Assembly: GCA_000733415.1 (NCBI GenBank) | Contig: KL662191.1 | Location: forward strand, 5,903,038 to 5,966,429 | DNA from: [Leptolyngbya] sp. JSC-1 | Lineage (GTDB): Bacteria > Cyanobacteriota > Cyanobacteriia > Elainellales > Elainellaceae | Direction of reading: 5' to 3' | Length of the DNA: 63,392 bases | Shown here: positions 52,796-62,400 of the stretch, in pieces | How the letters are laid out: each line of letters starts with the position of its first letter | Position numbering within the stretch: the first letter of the stretch is position 1 | Program-made: the position numbers and the translations under genes | The notes under the pieces: model-generated | Database searches by the model: none | What the model saw: only the letters and a program-made list of their open reading frames with translations | Told to the model about the DNA's origin: nothing

Positions 52796-53084
52796 TTTTG
52801 CAATAACACGTTCCGTTTGCCCGATTGTCCGGTGATGCTGGTGATACCGAGACGAGCAATCAGAGATTTTTTTCATTGACAACATCATTGACAACATCAA
52901 TGGCGACCCCAATTAGATCGGGCGGTGCTAGATCGAAGATGGTGTTGAGGATGGAGCAGGTAATCGCACTCCAAATTTGGGTGCGGTAGTGGGTGGCGTA
53001 AGATAACAGTCGCAGGAGAGGAGGATGGCTCATATCAAGAGAAGGCCAAGCGCGATAAAATTGAGGTTGGTTTATCAATTGCAT
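52796..53084 (-). pseudogene. 5' remnant of a multidrug-type ABC transporter gene
   Basis: From ATG 53084 the frame reads LLRLLSYATHYRTQIWSA and NTIFDLAPPDLIGVAIDVV, the typical N-terminus of a cyanobacterial ABC exporter. It breaks at a run of seven A (complement of 52864-52870 region); after a frameshift it continues SLIARLGITSI and then stops. The membrane and ATPase domains are missing. Confidence 0.7.
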
Positions 53085-53095
53085 AGCGGGCCTGC

Positions 53096-53138
53096 GAGGT
53101 TCGGTAGGCCGAGGTTTGGTAGGCCGAGGTGTAGTAGT
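53096..53138 (+). repeat. 15-base tandem repeat
   Basis: GAGGTTCGGTAGGCC, GAGGTTTGGTAGGCC and a partial GAGGTGTAGTAGTA. Located just upstream of the gene at 53184. Confidence 0.65.
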
Positions 53139-53183
53139 ACAATGTAGCTCCTGAGCGACTGCTCCCCATCCTTCTCTGCCGTC

Positions 53184-53826
53184 ATGAGTAAAGCTGCCAT
53201 TCTCGATTCAAATGAAAGTTATACGTTTAGCAAGTATGCCGAGCTAGCGTTTGATACGGCTGACATTTTGGCAGAACTGGGTGCAACTCTCACCAACACC
53301 TCGCTGCAACTGCCACAACAATTGCCGATTGACCCAGAGCCGTTGAGGATTGAACTGCAAGAGAATTTGGCGTTGGTAGATCCAGCTTCAGAAATGGCCC
53401 GACGAAAAGCGTTGCTCTTTCCTATCCTGAAAACGGTTTGTAAGTTTATTCAGGTACCCCTCAAAATTGAGTATCCAGTCCGAGTGAGCGTTTGGCTCAA
53501 AGGCAGTTTTGACTATTTCATCCCTGCGCCTTCATCCCTGCGGCGCAAAACCTGCTCGTGATTGAAGCCAAAATGCAGATTTAGCTAAGGGCTTTACTCA
53601 GCTTGCCGTTGAACTGACCGCCCTTGACCAATGGACCGATTCACCGGCTCCCATTCTCTATGGCACCGTTACAACCGGCGATACTTGGAAATTTAGGCTG
53701 CTACACCGTCAAGCAAAGCAGATTCAAAAAGACATCAACACCTATGCAATTCCTCGCGATCTAAATCGGGTTCTTTCCGTTCTTTTTGGAATCACAATGA
53801 ATATACCTGTTGATCCGATGCGTTAA
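53184..53826 (+). pseudogene. Disrupted nuclease-like gene (PD-(D/E)XK form)
   Basis: The intact frame gives 125 residues, from ILDSNESYTFSKYAEL to IPAPSSLRRKTCS. The family sequence continues in another frame as NLLVIEAK, then in a third as NADLAKGFTQLAVELTALDQ and on to stop 53824-53826. Two lesions explain this: a 14-base duplication (TTCATCCCTGCGCC at 53517-53530, copied at 53531-53544) and one lost A in the run at GCCAAAATG. Without them the protein would be about 210 residues, similar in kind to the stand-alone R-subunit-like proteins of cyanobacteria. Confidence 0.8.
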
Positions 53827-53867
53827 TCTTTTCCTTGATATACTAACCCGAGCGCTTTATAGTCAAC

Positions 53868-53910
53868 ACCCCACCCCCCACCCCTCACCCCCCACCCCTC
53901 ACCCCTTACC
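53868..53910 (+). repeat. C-rich short tandem repeat block
   Basis: Repeated ACCCC(T/C)C-type units between the pseudogene and the acyl-AMP ligase gene. Its composition matches the 8-base array at 59279-59376. Confidence 0.65.
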
Positions 53911-53916
53911 AAAACA

Positions 53917-55791
53917 CTATTCACCATTTACTACTCTCCTTAGTATCCGTTGCAGCCAGTGCTGGAGTTTGCCCTTTGTCAGGTTGGTGTGGCGCTTGAC
54001 ATGGGTGGCGAGGTTGAAATAGCGCTCCATGACTGAAGTGGGGTCACTGGGGCTATCGGCTGGTAGAGACCACTGCTCTAATATTTCTAGTTCATTGTTG
54101 AGTAATTGGGTACGACAAAGCGAGCGTTGCACTTTCCCGCTGGAAGTTTTGGGCAGAGTTCCAGGTTTCAACAATAGAATACTGTAAACATCTATGAAAT
54201 GTTCTTCGAATATGCGCCAGCGAATCAACTCCACCACTTCCGTAATCGTCAACCGATCGCGATAGCTGCGTTCAACTTCTTGAGCAATCACCAATCGCTC
54301 TTCGTTGTTTACCTTGATTGAAAACGCGGCATTACTACTCGGACGAAAGCCGGGATGACAGGCTTCTACGGTTTGTTCAATCAGTTGCGGATAATGGTTG
54401 AATCCCCAGAATACCAGCACATCATGCAAGCGTCCGGTAATAAATAGTTCGTTCTGGTAAAGAAAGCCCAAGTCTCCTGTGCGCAAGTAGGTTTTGTCGG
54501 GTGTATCGGGTAGGCGAGCCTGAAAGGTCTGTGCGGTTTCTTGCGGCTGATTCCAGTAACCTTGGCCTAATCCGGCTCCAGCAACCCAAATTTCGCCGAC
54601 TTGATTGGGCTGGCAGCGCTGTCCTGTATTTGGATCAACGATCGCAATTTCTGTCTCTAGCCAACCGTGGCCGCAGCTTACGATCGAGCGTTCTGCTCCC
54701 GTGATCGATTCAGACGAAACCACCCTGACTTGATGCTGTTCCAGCGCGCCTGCTTCCAGCCCCAGCACCGTGGAATAGGTCTGCTTGTTGCCGCCGCTAA
54801 TAAACAGCGTGGCTTCCGCCATGCCATAGCAGGGATAAAATGCCTCAGGTTGAAATCCACAGACGCCAAATTTCTGGCTAAACCGCTCCAGCGTATCGGC
54901 CCGCACAGGTTCGGCTCCAGTAAAGGCCACCTGCCACGAGCTGAGGTCGAGCGTCTCTAGTTGGGCATCGCTGACTTTGCGGCAGAGCAGCTCATAGGCG
55001 AAGTTGGGCGCACCGCTAGTAGTGGCCTGATAGCGGGAAATTGCCTGGAGCCAGCGCAGGGGTTTCTGGACAAAATTCAGCGGCGACATCAGCACACAGG
55101 ATGCCCCTAGATAAATTGCCTGCAAGACGTTGCCGATTAGCCCCATATCGTGAAATAGCGGCAGCCAGCCGACGCCAATTGATTCATTCGTATGACCAAA
55201 GGCCAATTGCAGCAGCCGTTGATTGTGCATCAGATTGCCGTGGGTGACCATGACGCCCTTGGGGGTACCCGTTGAACCAGAGGTGTACTGCAAAAAGGCG
55301 AGGCTGGCTGAAGCAGGAGGCTGCCAATCGTAGGGGGCAACCGGCAGTTGGTTCGTGGCGCACCAGTGGCAATCGGTTGAGAAGTCAGCGGCAGCGAGCT
55401 GGTTTTTTAATTTGGGCATCAAACTGCTCGTGGTGAGAATCACGCTGGCCGATGCGGAAACCAAACGACCGTAAAGTTCACTTAATCCAGAGCGGTTGCG
55501 GGGCGGATGGCTAGCAACGGCAATTACGCCAGCATAGAGGCAACCCAAAAACGCGGCAATGAATTCCAAACCGGCATCGTAGGGATAAACCAACAGCGCT
55601 CGCTCGCCCTTAGCGATATGCGGTTGCAGCCAGTTCGCCACCGATTGGGCTTGCTGATCTAGTTCCTGATAGGTGAGGCTAACGGCCTTGGTTTCACCGT
55701 CTTGCAAAAAGACAAAGGCTTGGTGCTGGGGTCGGTCCTGGGCTTGTTGGCGTAGGCAGTGGATGATGGTGGGGTGGGGTGGGGTAGGCAT
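53917..55791 (-). CDS. Fatty acyl-AMP ligase, stand-alone
   Basis: An ANL-superfamily adenylating enzyme of about 624 residues, of the FAAL type. Motifs: LQYTSGSTGTPKGVMVTHGNL region (P-loop A3), GWLPLFHDMGLIGNVLQAIYLG and YGMAEATLFISGG (A5), LRTGDLGFLYQNELFITGR (A7-A8) and C-terminal SSGKVQRSLCR with the A10 Lys. FAALs pass acyl-AMP to carrier proteins in lipopeptide, polyketide or hydrocarbon pathways; no carrier protein, PKS or NRPS gene is nearby. The ATG at 55791 is chosen; the frame opens earlier (TTG at 55962), but that N-terminus is Pro/His-rich and derived from C-rich repeats. Confidence 0.88.
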   Translation of the reverse strand: MPTPPHPTIIHCLRQQAQDRPQHQAFVFLQDGETKAVSLTYQELDQQAQSVANWLQPHIAKGERALLVYPYDAGLEFIAAFLGCLYAGVIAVASHPPRNRSGLSELYGRLVSASASVILTTSSLMPKLKNQLAAADFSTDCHWCATNQLPVAPYDWQPPASASLAFLQYTSGSTGTPKGVMVTHGNLMHNQRLLQLAFGHTNESIGVGWLPLFHDMGLIGNVLQAIYLGASCVLMSPLNFVQKPLRWLQAISRYQATTSGAPNFAYELLCRKVSDAQLETLDLSSWQVAFTGAEPVRADTLERFSQKFGVCGFQPEAFYPCYGMAEATLFISGGNKQTYSTVLGLEAGALEQHQVRVVSSESITGAERSIVSCGHGWLETEIAIVDPNTGQRCQPNQVGEIWVAGAGLGQGYWNQPQETAQTFQARLPDTPDKTYLRTGDLGFLYQNELFITGRLHDVLVFWGFNHYPQLIEQTVEACHPGFRPSSNAAFSIKVNNEERLVIAQEVERSYRDRLTITEVVELIRWRIFEEHFIDVYSILLLKPGTLPKTSSGKVQRSLCRTQLLNNELEILEQWSLPADSPSDPTSVMERYFNLATHVKRHTNLTKGKLQHWLQRILRRVVNGE

Positions 55792-56083
55792 TGGGGTGGG
55801 GAGTGGGGGGTGGGGAGCTGTTTGAGTGTGAATGATCGATGACTGCAAAATTTTGAGTTTGACCTCTGGATATCGGCTGGCGGCGTTGCTGAGTTTAGGA
55901 TGATTTTGCCCCCTTTTGGGATGCCCGACAGGTCTATAGGCTGAGGGGCTAGAATGACTCAAAGTCCCCCACGGTTGGAGAATTTGGCGGGCTGGGGGAT
56001 TTAGGGGCCGGGGGAAAACGAAACTCTAAACCATCATTCTTGATTCGGCAACGCTTGATTCTAACAACTGCTCTCGGCTGGCT

Positions 56084-57766
56084 ATGGTAGCTCATAGTAA
56101 TATCAATTCCATGCTTAAGCGGAATTGGCTGGATCATCTTTGGTCTTGGCTCAGCTTGCTGGTGCCGCTCTACTTTGGATTGGTTTCCCTTCACTATGCC
56201 CTGAGTCAAGCTTATCTGGTTCAGGATGATGCACGGCTGCATGTTGTTTGGTTGCAGCAATGGATGGACTCAGAACTGTTTCCGCAGGATGGGATTGCCC
56301 GTTACTATCAGACGATTCAGGCGGGCGGATTTAAAGCTCTCTATTGGAGCATGGCGCAACTGGGGATTGAACCGCTGCGGTTGGCTAAACTACTGCCGAC
56401 GCTGCTGGCGCTGATCACCACTGTCTATCTGTTTCAGTTCAGCCTGGCTCTGCTACCGGTTCCGGCTGCGGCCTTTCTCGCTACTCTGCTGCTGAATCAA
56501 AATATTTGGTTCAAGGATGACCTGATCTCGGCTACGCCCAGAGCCTTTGTTTATCCGCTGCTGGCGGCGTTTCTGTACTATCTAGTACGGCGACGGTTTG
56601 CCTGCTGTCTGGTGCTGATCGCCTTGACCGGATGGGTTTATCCACAGTTGGTGCTGGTGGAACTGGGGCTGATAGTGCTGCAACGTCGAATCGGCTGGGG
56701 ACTGCTGGCGGTTGGAGTCGCAGTACTGGTGATTTTGCCCTACCAGCAGCAGGTGGCGCAGGAGTTTGGGGCGCTGTTGAGTGCGGCTGAGATGCAGCAG
56801 ATGCCGGAATTTGGCCCGCAGGGGCGGCGCGAGTATTTTGGCGTTGATCCGCTCAGTTTTGCCCTCAGAGGCGCGAGTGGGCTGCGGTTGCCGTTGTTTC
56901 CGCCGATTTTGTGGATCGGAGTGGTGCTCCCCTTTCTGCGCTGGCGGCCCGGAGCGCCTGAAGCGCCTAAGCTGCGGCCCTTGACGGAACTGCTGCTGGT
57001 GTCGCTGACGTTATTTCTGCTGGCGCATTTACTGTTTCCTAGGCTCTACTTACCGAGTCGCTACACTTTCTACAGTTTGCGGATTGTCATGGCTGTGGCG
57101 GCTGGCATGGTGCTGTTTAGAATTCTGGAAGCGGGTTGGCGCTGGTGGCGGAGAAAAATGCAGTTCCGTGTCAGTGATTGGGTCAAGCTGGGATTGGCGC
57201 TGCTGGGGATTGCTGTGATCACAGTCGTTCCGGCTCTGCCGCCGCTGTTTCTGTCTGGGCAAGGTTGGATTAGCGGCGAATATCCGCAGCTTTATCGGTT
57301 TTTGCAGCAGCAGCCCAAAGCTAGCCTGATTGCCTCCCTCACCCCCGAAGCCGACAATCTGCCTGCCTTTACTTTGCGGTCGGTTTTGGTGAGTCGGGAA
57401 CTGGCCTTGGCCTATCACCCGGCCTTTTATCAACTCATGCAGCAGCGAATTATGGATTTAGTGCGGGCGCAGTACAACCCCAACCTCAGCGAAACTCAAG
57501 CTCTGCTGAATCGCTATGGCATCGACTTTTTGGTAATCGATCACCAGTTTGCCCAGCCGGATTATTTGCTCCAGCAGGATTGGCTGATCCACAGTTCGTT
57601 TCAGGACCAAATTGACGCTACGATTGCCCGCTTGCAGCAAGGAGAAACTCCGGCTCTGAGGCGAGTGCAGGGGTACTGTACCGTGCTTTCTGAAGACAAT
57701 CTAAGCATCCTCGATGTGGGCTGCCTAAATAAGCTACAGTCAGAAAATGTTCGCTTCACTGGCTGA
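56084..57766 (+). CDS. Polytopic membrane protein, GT-C glycosyltransferase-like (copy B)
   Basis: A 560-residue protein with about 11-13 membrane helices, paralogous over its whole length to the gene at 49027-50784. Shared landmarks: VQDDAR-HVV-LQ after the first helix, TTVYLF, DDLISATPRAFVYP, MPEFGPQGRREYFGV, FPSRYT/LPSRYT, and PEADNLPAF in the C-terminal soluble part. The acidic pair in the first loop suggests a GT-C type transferase (inference). It is followed 20 bases later by the secreted FG-GAP protein gene, probably on the same transcript. Confidence 0.8.
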   Translation: MVAHSNINSMLKRNWLDHLWSWLSLLVPLYFGLVSLHYALSQAYLVQDDARLHVVWLQQWMDSELFPQDGIARYYQTIQAGGFKALYWSMAQLGIEPLRLAKLLPTLLALITTVYLFQFSLALLPVPAAAFLATLLLNQNIWFKDDLISATPRAFVYPLLAAFLYYLVRRRFACCLVLIALTGWVYPQLVLVELGLIVLQRRIGWGLLAVGVAVLVILPYQQQVAQEFGALLSAAEMQQMPEFGPQGRREYFGVDPLSFALRGASGLRLPLFPPILWIGVVLPFLRWRPGAPEAPKLRPLTELLLVSLTLFLLAHLLFPRLYLPSRYTFYSLRIVMAVAAGMVLFRILEAGWRWWRRKMQFRVSDWVKLGLALLGIAVITVVPALPPLFLSGQGWISGEYPQLYRFLQQQPKASLIASLTPEADNLPAFTLRSVLVSRELALAYHPAFYQLMQQRIMDLVRAQYNPNLSETQALLNRYGIDFLVIDHQFAQPDYLLQQDWLIHSSFQDQIDATIARLQQGETPALRRVQGYCTVLSEDNLSILDVGCLNKLQSENVRFTG

Positions 57767-57786
57767 TTGAAGATAAAAAACTCTCT

Positions 57787-58926
57787 ATGAAATCGAGCAA
57801 ATTTTTTAGGGTTACGCTCAGCTTGTCGCTGGCGGCTGGTTTGTGGATGGCGTCCGACGCAGTGGCGCAGCGGGTGGTGGCTCCCTGGGGCGATGCGGGC
57901 TACAACTGGGTGGGCGACTACAACGGCGATGGTAAAGCGGATCTGGCCTCGGCTCGTCCGGATGGCACGCTGATTGTGCGCCGCTCGTCTGGACGCGGAT
58001 TTACGGTCTCGGCTCGGTCGATCACTACCCCTTGGGGCGCACGGCAATACACCTGGGCCAAAGATTTCAACAACGATGGCAAAACCGATCTGGTCACGGC
58101 TCGCGATGCCAACGTCTATATGCATTTGTCGGGTCCCACCGATTTCGAGACGCTAACAATCGCCACCGATGCCCGCTGGGGTGGGGTTGGCTACAACTGG
58201 GTGGGTGATTTCAACGGTGATGGCCTGCTGGACCTGGCTTCGGCTCTGCCGGATGGCACGATGGTGATGCGCTTCTTTAACGGCGAAAGCCTGGAGCTAG
58301 ATACCTGGTCGGTTTCCACCCCTTGGGGCGGCAGTCGCTACACCTGGGCCGAGGATTTTAACGGCGACGGCCTGACTGATTTAGTCTCTGCCCTAGAAAG
58401 CAATCTCTACATCCATCTCTCAGAAGGTAACGGCTTCCAAACCACTACCGTCAACTCTCCGGGCTGGGGCGACAATGGCTTTAACTGGGCCGGTGATTTC
58501 AACGGCGATGGCTTTATAGATCTAGCCTCGGCCTTTCCGGGTGGCGAGATGAAAATGCGGCTGTTTGATGAGGTTGGGTTTCGAGAGGAAACCTGGTCGG
58601 TATCTACACCTTGGGGCGGCGATGGCTATAGCTGGGCCGAAGATTTCAATGGCGACGGCACCACCGATCTCGCCTCAGCCCGCGAAGGCCAAATCTTTCT
58701 GCATCTCTCAGACGGCAGCCAATTCACCAGTGCCACAATCAGCACACCCAACCAATGGGGCGATGGATTTTACTACAACTGGACCGGTGACTACAACGGC
58801 GATAGCAAAATGGATTTGCTCTCCCTACCGCCCGAAACCACCAATCCGGTGATGCGGCTCGGTACCGGCAGTGAATTTGAAGTGGTCGATTGGGGCAGCT
58901 CTGGTTATTTGCGTCCGCGGCGGTAA
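57787..58926 (+). CDS. Secreted FG-GAP/VCBS-repeat protein, predicted seven-bladed propeller
   Basis: A 379-residue protein with a signal peptide (1-28, ending SDAVAQ). The rest is seven repeats of about 50 residues, each with a W-G...(Y/F)xW start and a calcium-binding DFNGDGxxDL loop. Odd repeats continue with PDGT-x-MRFF-type strands and even ones with ESNLYIHLS-type strands, so the unit of duplication was a pair. Seven repeats suit a closed beta-propeller like those of integrin-alpha-like or lectin-like proteins. No enzyme site is seen. It follows the GT-C-like gene by 20 bases and may bind or decorate the same surface polymer (inference). Confidence 0.85.
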   Translation: MKSSKFFRVTLSLSLAAGLWMASDAVAQRVVAPWGDAGYNWVGDYNGDGKADLASARPDGTLIVRRSSGRGFTVSARSITTPWGARQYTWAKDFNNDGKTDLVTARDANVYMHLSGPTDFETLTIATDARWGGVGYNWVGDFNGDGLLDLASALPDGTMVMRFFNGESLELDTWSVSTPWGGSRYTWAEDFNGDGLTDLVSALESNLYIHLSEGNGFQTTTVNSPGWGDNGFNWAGDFNGDGFIDLASAFPGGEMKMRLFDEVGFREETWSVSTPWGGDGYSWAEDFNGDGTTDLASAREGQIFLHLSDGSQFTSATISTPNQWGDGFYYNWTGDYNGDSKMDLLSLPPETTNPVMRLGTGSEFEVVDWGSSGYLRPRR

Positions 58927-59013
58927 TTGCAGCGTAAATGGGACCGTTCCAGATAAGATTGCAGCAGTTGAAGGATTCCAACCTGCAATCACAACCGCCC
59001 TTGGAGTGAACCA

Positions 59014-59448
59014 ATGACTGCCGACGAAGCGCTGGCAATTTTAGATCAAGTCTTGCAGCAGGAGCATCTCAGCGATGTGCAAGAAATTGTCTTCCGGCAG
59101 TGCTGGGTCGGCCAAACCTACGCTGAAATTGCCGAAAACGCGGGCTACGACACCGGCTACATCAAAGATGTCGGCGCCAAACTCTGGCAATTCCTCTCCA
59201 CCGCCTTTGGCGAAAAAGTCACCAAAAACAACATCCAAGCCGTCCTCCGCCGCTACCAACAAACCCACCCCCAACCCACCCCCTCACCCCCTCACCCCAA
59301 CCCACCCCCTCACCCCCTCACCCCCTCACCCCTCCACCCCCTCACCCCCTCACCCCCCCACCCCCTCACCCCCTCACCCACTGCGACTGGGGCGACGCCA
59401 TCGATGTCTCCAGCTTCTACGGTCGCGCTGAGGAACTGCAGACCCTGA
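59014..59448 (+). CDS. N-terminal HTH-like domain of a STAND NTPase (separated by frame shift)
   Basis: Residues 1-82 form a small helical domain (EALAILDQVL, EIVFRQCWVGQTYAEIAENAG, TGYIKDVGAKLWQFLSTAFGEKV) matching the N-terminal HTH-like domain placed at the start of vWA-MoxR-associated and NB-ARC proteins in cyanobacteria. The next 35 or so residues are encoded by 8-base repeats (PHPLTPSP units). The last 20 (ATGATPSMSPASTVALRNC) are out-of-frame read-through of the real downstream linker, so the natural product is probably a fusion with the NB-ARC protein that follows. Copy-number change in the repeat could connect them. Confidence 0.75.
   Translation: MTADEALAILDQVLQQEHLSDVQEIVFRQCWVGQTYAEIAENAGYDTGYIKDVGAKLWQFLSTAFGEKVTKNNIQAVLRRYQQTHPQPTPSPPHPNPPPHPLTPSPLHPLTPSPPHPLTPSPTATGATPSMSPASTVALRNCRP
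59279..59376 (+). repeat. 8-base tandem repeat inside a coding region
   Basis: Units CCCCCTCA: exact copies at 59279 and 59287, a decayed 10-base stretch, then nine adjacent units from 59305 to 59376 (seven exact, with variants CCCCTCCA at 59329 and CCCCCCCA at 59353). The unit has no stop in any plus-strand frame, so the array stays open whatever its length, but every unit gained or lost changes the frame of what follows. Confidence 0.9.
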
Positions 59449-59477
59449 CGCAATGGTTAACCGAGAGCCGCTGCCGG

Positions 59478-62400
59478 GTGGTTTCGCTGTTAGGCATGGG
59501 TGGAATTGGCAAAACTTCGCTGTCGGTAAAGCTGGCTCAGCAGTTAGCCACAGTTCAATCTCAGCCGTTTCGACACATCATTTGGCGTTCCCTGCGCAAC
59601 GCGCCTACTGCCGCAGAAATGCTGGCCGATTGGCTGCGCTGGTTGTCGCCTCAGCCGGAAACCGATCTAGACTTACCCGAAGATTTGAATGGCCGCTTGA
59701 CTCGCCTGATCCAAGAATTGCGAGCCGCTCCCTGTTTGCTAATTCTCGACAACGCTGAAACGATTTTACGCAGTGGTGAATATTCGGGTTACTTTCGCCC
59801 AGAACACGAAGGATACGGCGAAATTTTCAAGCGCTTAGCCGAATTACCCCACCGGAGTTGTTTGTTGCTTACCAGCCGCGAAAGTCCCAGGCCGTTGATG
59901 GTGCTGGAGGGAGAAACTCTGCCGGTGCGGGCCATGCGCCTGAGTGGAATCAGCGAGGCGGAAGCGCGGAAAATTCTGCAAGCCAAGGGTAGCTTTGCGG
60001 GTACTCCAACCGATTGGCAAGAACTGACGCGGCGCTATGGCGGTAATCCCCTGGCGCTCAAGGTGGTTGCCACCACGATTCAGGAACTGTTTGATGGCGA
60101 TATTGCCGCCTTTTTAGCCGAAGGCACCACCGTATTTGATGACATTCGCTATTTGCTGGGGCAACAGTTTGACCGCCTCTCGCATCTAGAGCAGGGCATC
60201 ATGTACTGGCTGGCGATTAACCGCGAACCGATGTTAATTGCAGAACTGCAAGCTGACCTAATTCCGGCGGTTTCCAAATCCAAGCTAATTGAAGCAATTG
60301 GCATCTTGCGCTGGCGCTCGCTGATTGAAAAAACGGCGAATCACTACACGCAACAGCCAGTAATCATGGAATATGTGACAGAACGTTTAATTGAACGAGT
60401 TTGTCAAGAGATTGTAGATGACAATTTATTTCTATTTATCCGCCATGCGTTGATTAAAGCTCCGGTTAAGGACTATGTGCGAGACAGCCAGATCCGGGTG
60501 ATTTTGCAGCCCTTGATCGATCGGCTGATGGAGGTCTACCGCAGCAAACCGGCGATTGAAGCTCAGTTGAATCAAATCTTGCAGCATTTGCAACGCGAGT
60601 ACAAAAATACCGCCGGATATGCGGGTGGCAATCTGCTGAATGTATTTCGCCAGTTGGGTACTGATTTGACTGGCTACAGCTTTGCCGAACTGCCGATCTG
60701 GCATGCCTATCTGCAAGATGTGCCGCTGTTGCAGGTGGATTTTTCCCAGACGCATATCGATCGATCGGTGTTTGCCCAAACTCTAGGCAGTATTTTGTCG
60801 GTTGCCTTTAGTCCAGATGGGCAGCTTTTGGCTTCTAGCGATGCGGACGGCGAGATTTGCCTCTGGCAGGTGGCCGATGGCAAACAGTTGTTCACCTGCA
60901 GAGAAGAACAAAATCACTGGGTTTGGTCGGTGGCCTTTAGTCCCGATAGCCGCATTCTTGCCAGCAGCAGCGAAGACAAACTGATTCGCCTCTGGGATGT
61001 TAACACGGGGGAATGTTTGCAGGAATTAGCCGGACATACCAACTGGGTGTTTGCTGTGGCCTTTGCACCCCAGCTCCTGGACAATTCCGACTCCTACCTG
61101 ATTGCCAGCAGCAGTGAGGATCAGACAATCAAACTCTGGGATAGCACCAGCGGCGACTGTTTAGCCACCTTTACCGGACACCGAGGCGGCGTGCGGACGA
61201 TTGCCTTTAGTCCGGACGGGGAATGGCTGGCGAGTGGCAGCAGCGACCAAACCGTGCGCCTCTGGCAAACTCAAACCGGCCTCTGTCAGCAGGTGCTAGA
61301 AGACCATACCGATACGGTTCGCTCTCTGACGTTTAGTCCAAACGGCAAGTGGCTAGCGTCATGCAGTGATGACCAAACGATCCGCCTTTGGGACTTGAGC
61401 ACGGGCGACTGTGAGCGGGTGTTTGTCTGTAATAGTCGCACTTGGTCGGTGGCGTTTAGTCCCGATAGCCAGTTTATTCTCAGCGCCAGCGATGACCGAA
61501 TTCGCCTTTGGGAAATCTCCACCGAGGAGCCGATTCGCAGCTTTGAAGGGCATACGGGCATGGGGCTAACGGTGACCTTTAGTCCCGATGGCAAAACCGC
61601 CGTTAGCGGCAGCGATGATCAGACGATCAAATTCTGGGAAGTCGATACAGGCCGCTGCTTAAAAACGGTGAAAGGCCATAACAACTGGGTCTGGTCGGTG
61701 GCCTTTAGCCCAGATGGACAGCAACTAGCCAGCGGCAACGAAGACCATACGATTCGGCTCTGGCAGTTGGCAACCGGACGCTGTATTCATACCCTGGAAG
61801 GACACACGGGCCGGGTTTGGTCCGTCAGCTACAGCCCACGCGGCCAACTTCTCGCCAGCGGCAGTGATGATCAAACGATTCGATTCTGGCAGGTAGACGC
61901 GCATGATGCTTCAGCGAAGGGCAGTAAGGTGGGACGCTGTATCAAAACGCTGCGAGGCCAAACCAGAGCCGTGCGTTTGGTTGTGTTTAGCCCGGATGGA
62001 TTGATGTTGGCTAGCAATAGCGGCGACCGAATTGTGAAACTATGGGATGTCAGTTCGGTGTATGCCGATAAACCAGAGCAGGCAACAATGGGGAGAATCA
62101 CGGCAGGACGCAGCGGCGAATGGGTCTCAGGCCAGTGTTTGGCTGTGCTAGAAGGTCATGAAGGCCGCGTGTTTACAATTGCCTTTAGCCCAGATTCTCA
62201 GCAGCTTGCAACCGGCAGCGAAGATCAAACCGTGCGGCTGTGGGATATGACAACAGGAACATGTTTGGATATTCTGTCAGGACACACGAAACCAGTAGAG
62301 GCCGTCGCCTATAGCCCCGATGGCACCCTATTAGCTAGCGGCAGCGATGATGGTACCGTGCGGTTGTGGCAGCGAGATGGTAACGGTTCAGTCCAGTTGC

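Larger units (their letters stand above)
52672..53183. other. Region of decayed sequence and repeats
   Basis: About 510 bases between the hydrolase and the pseudogene at 53184. It holds the ABC transporter remnant (52796-53084) and a 15-base repeat (53096-53138), described separately, and no intact gene. Confidence 0.55.

Noticed and set aside
59279..59376. 8-base repeats as a CRISPR array
   Set aside because: Units are contiguous with no spacers and lie inside a coding region.
59478..59480. GTG as natural start of the NB-ARC protein
   Set aside because: No ribosome site, and the same frame upstream encodes the conserved linker DWGDAIDVSSFYGR.
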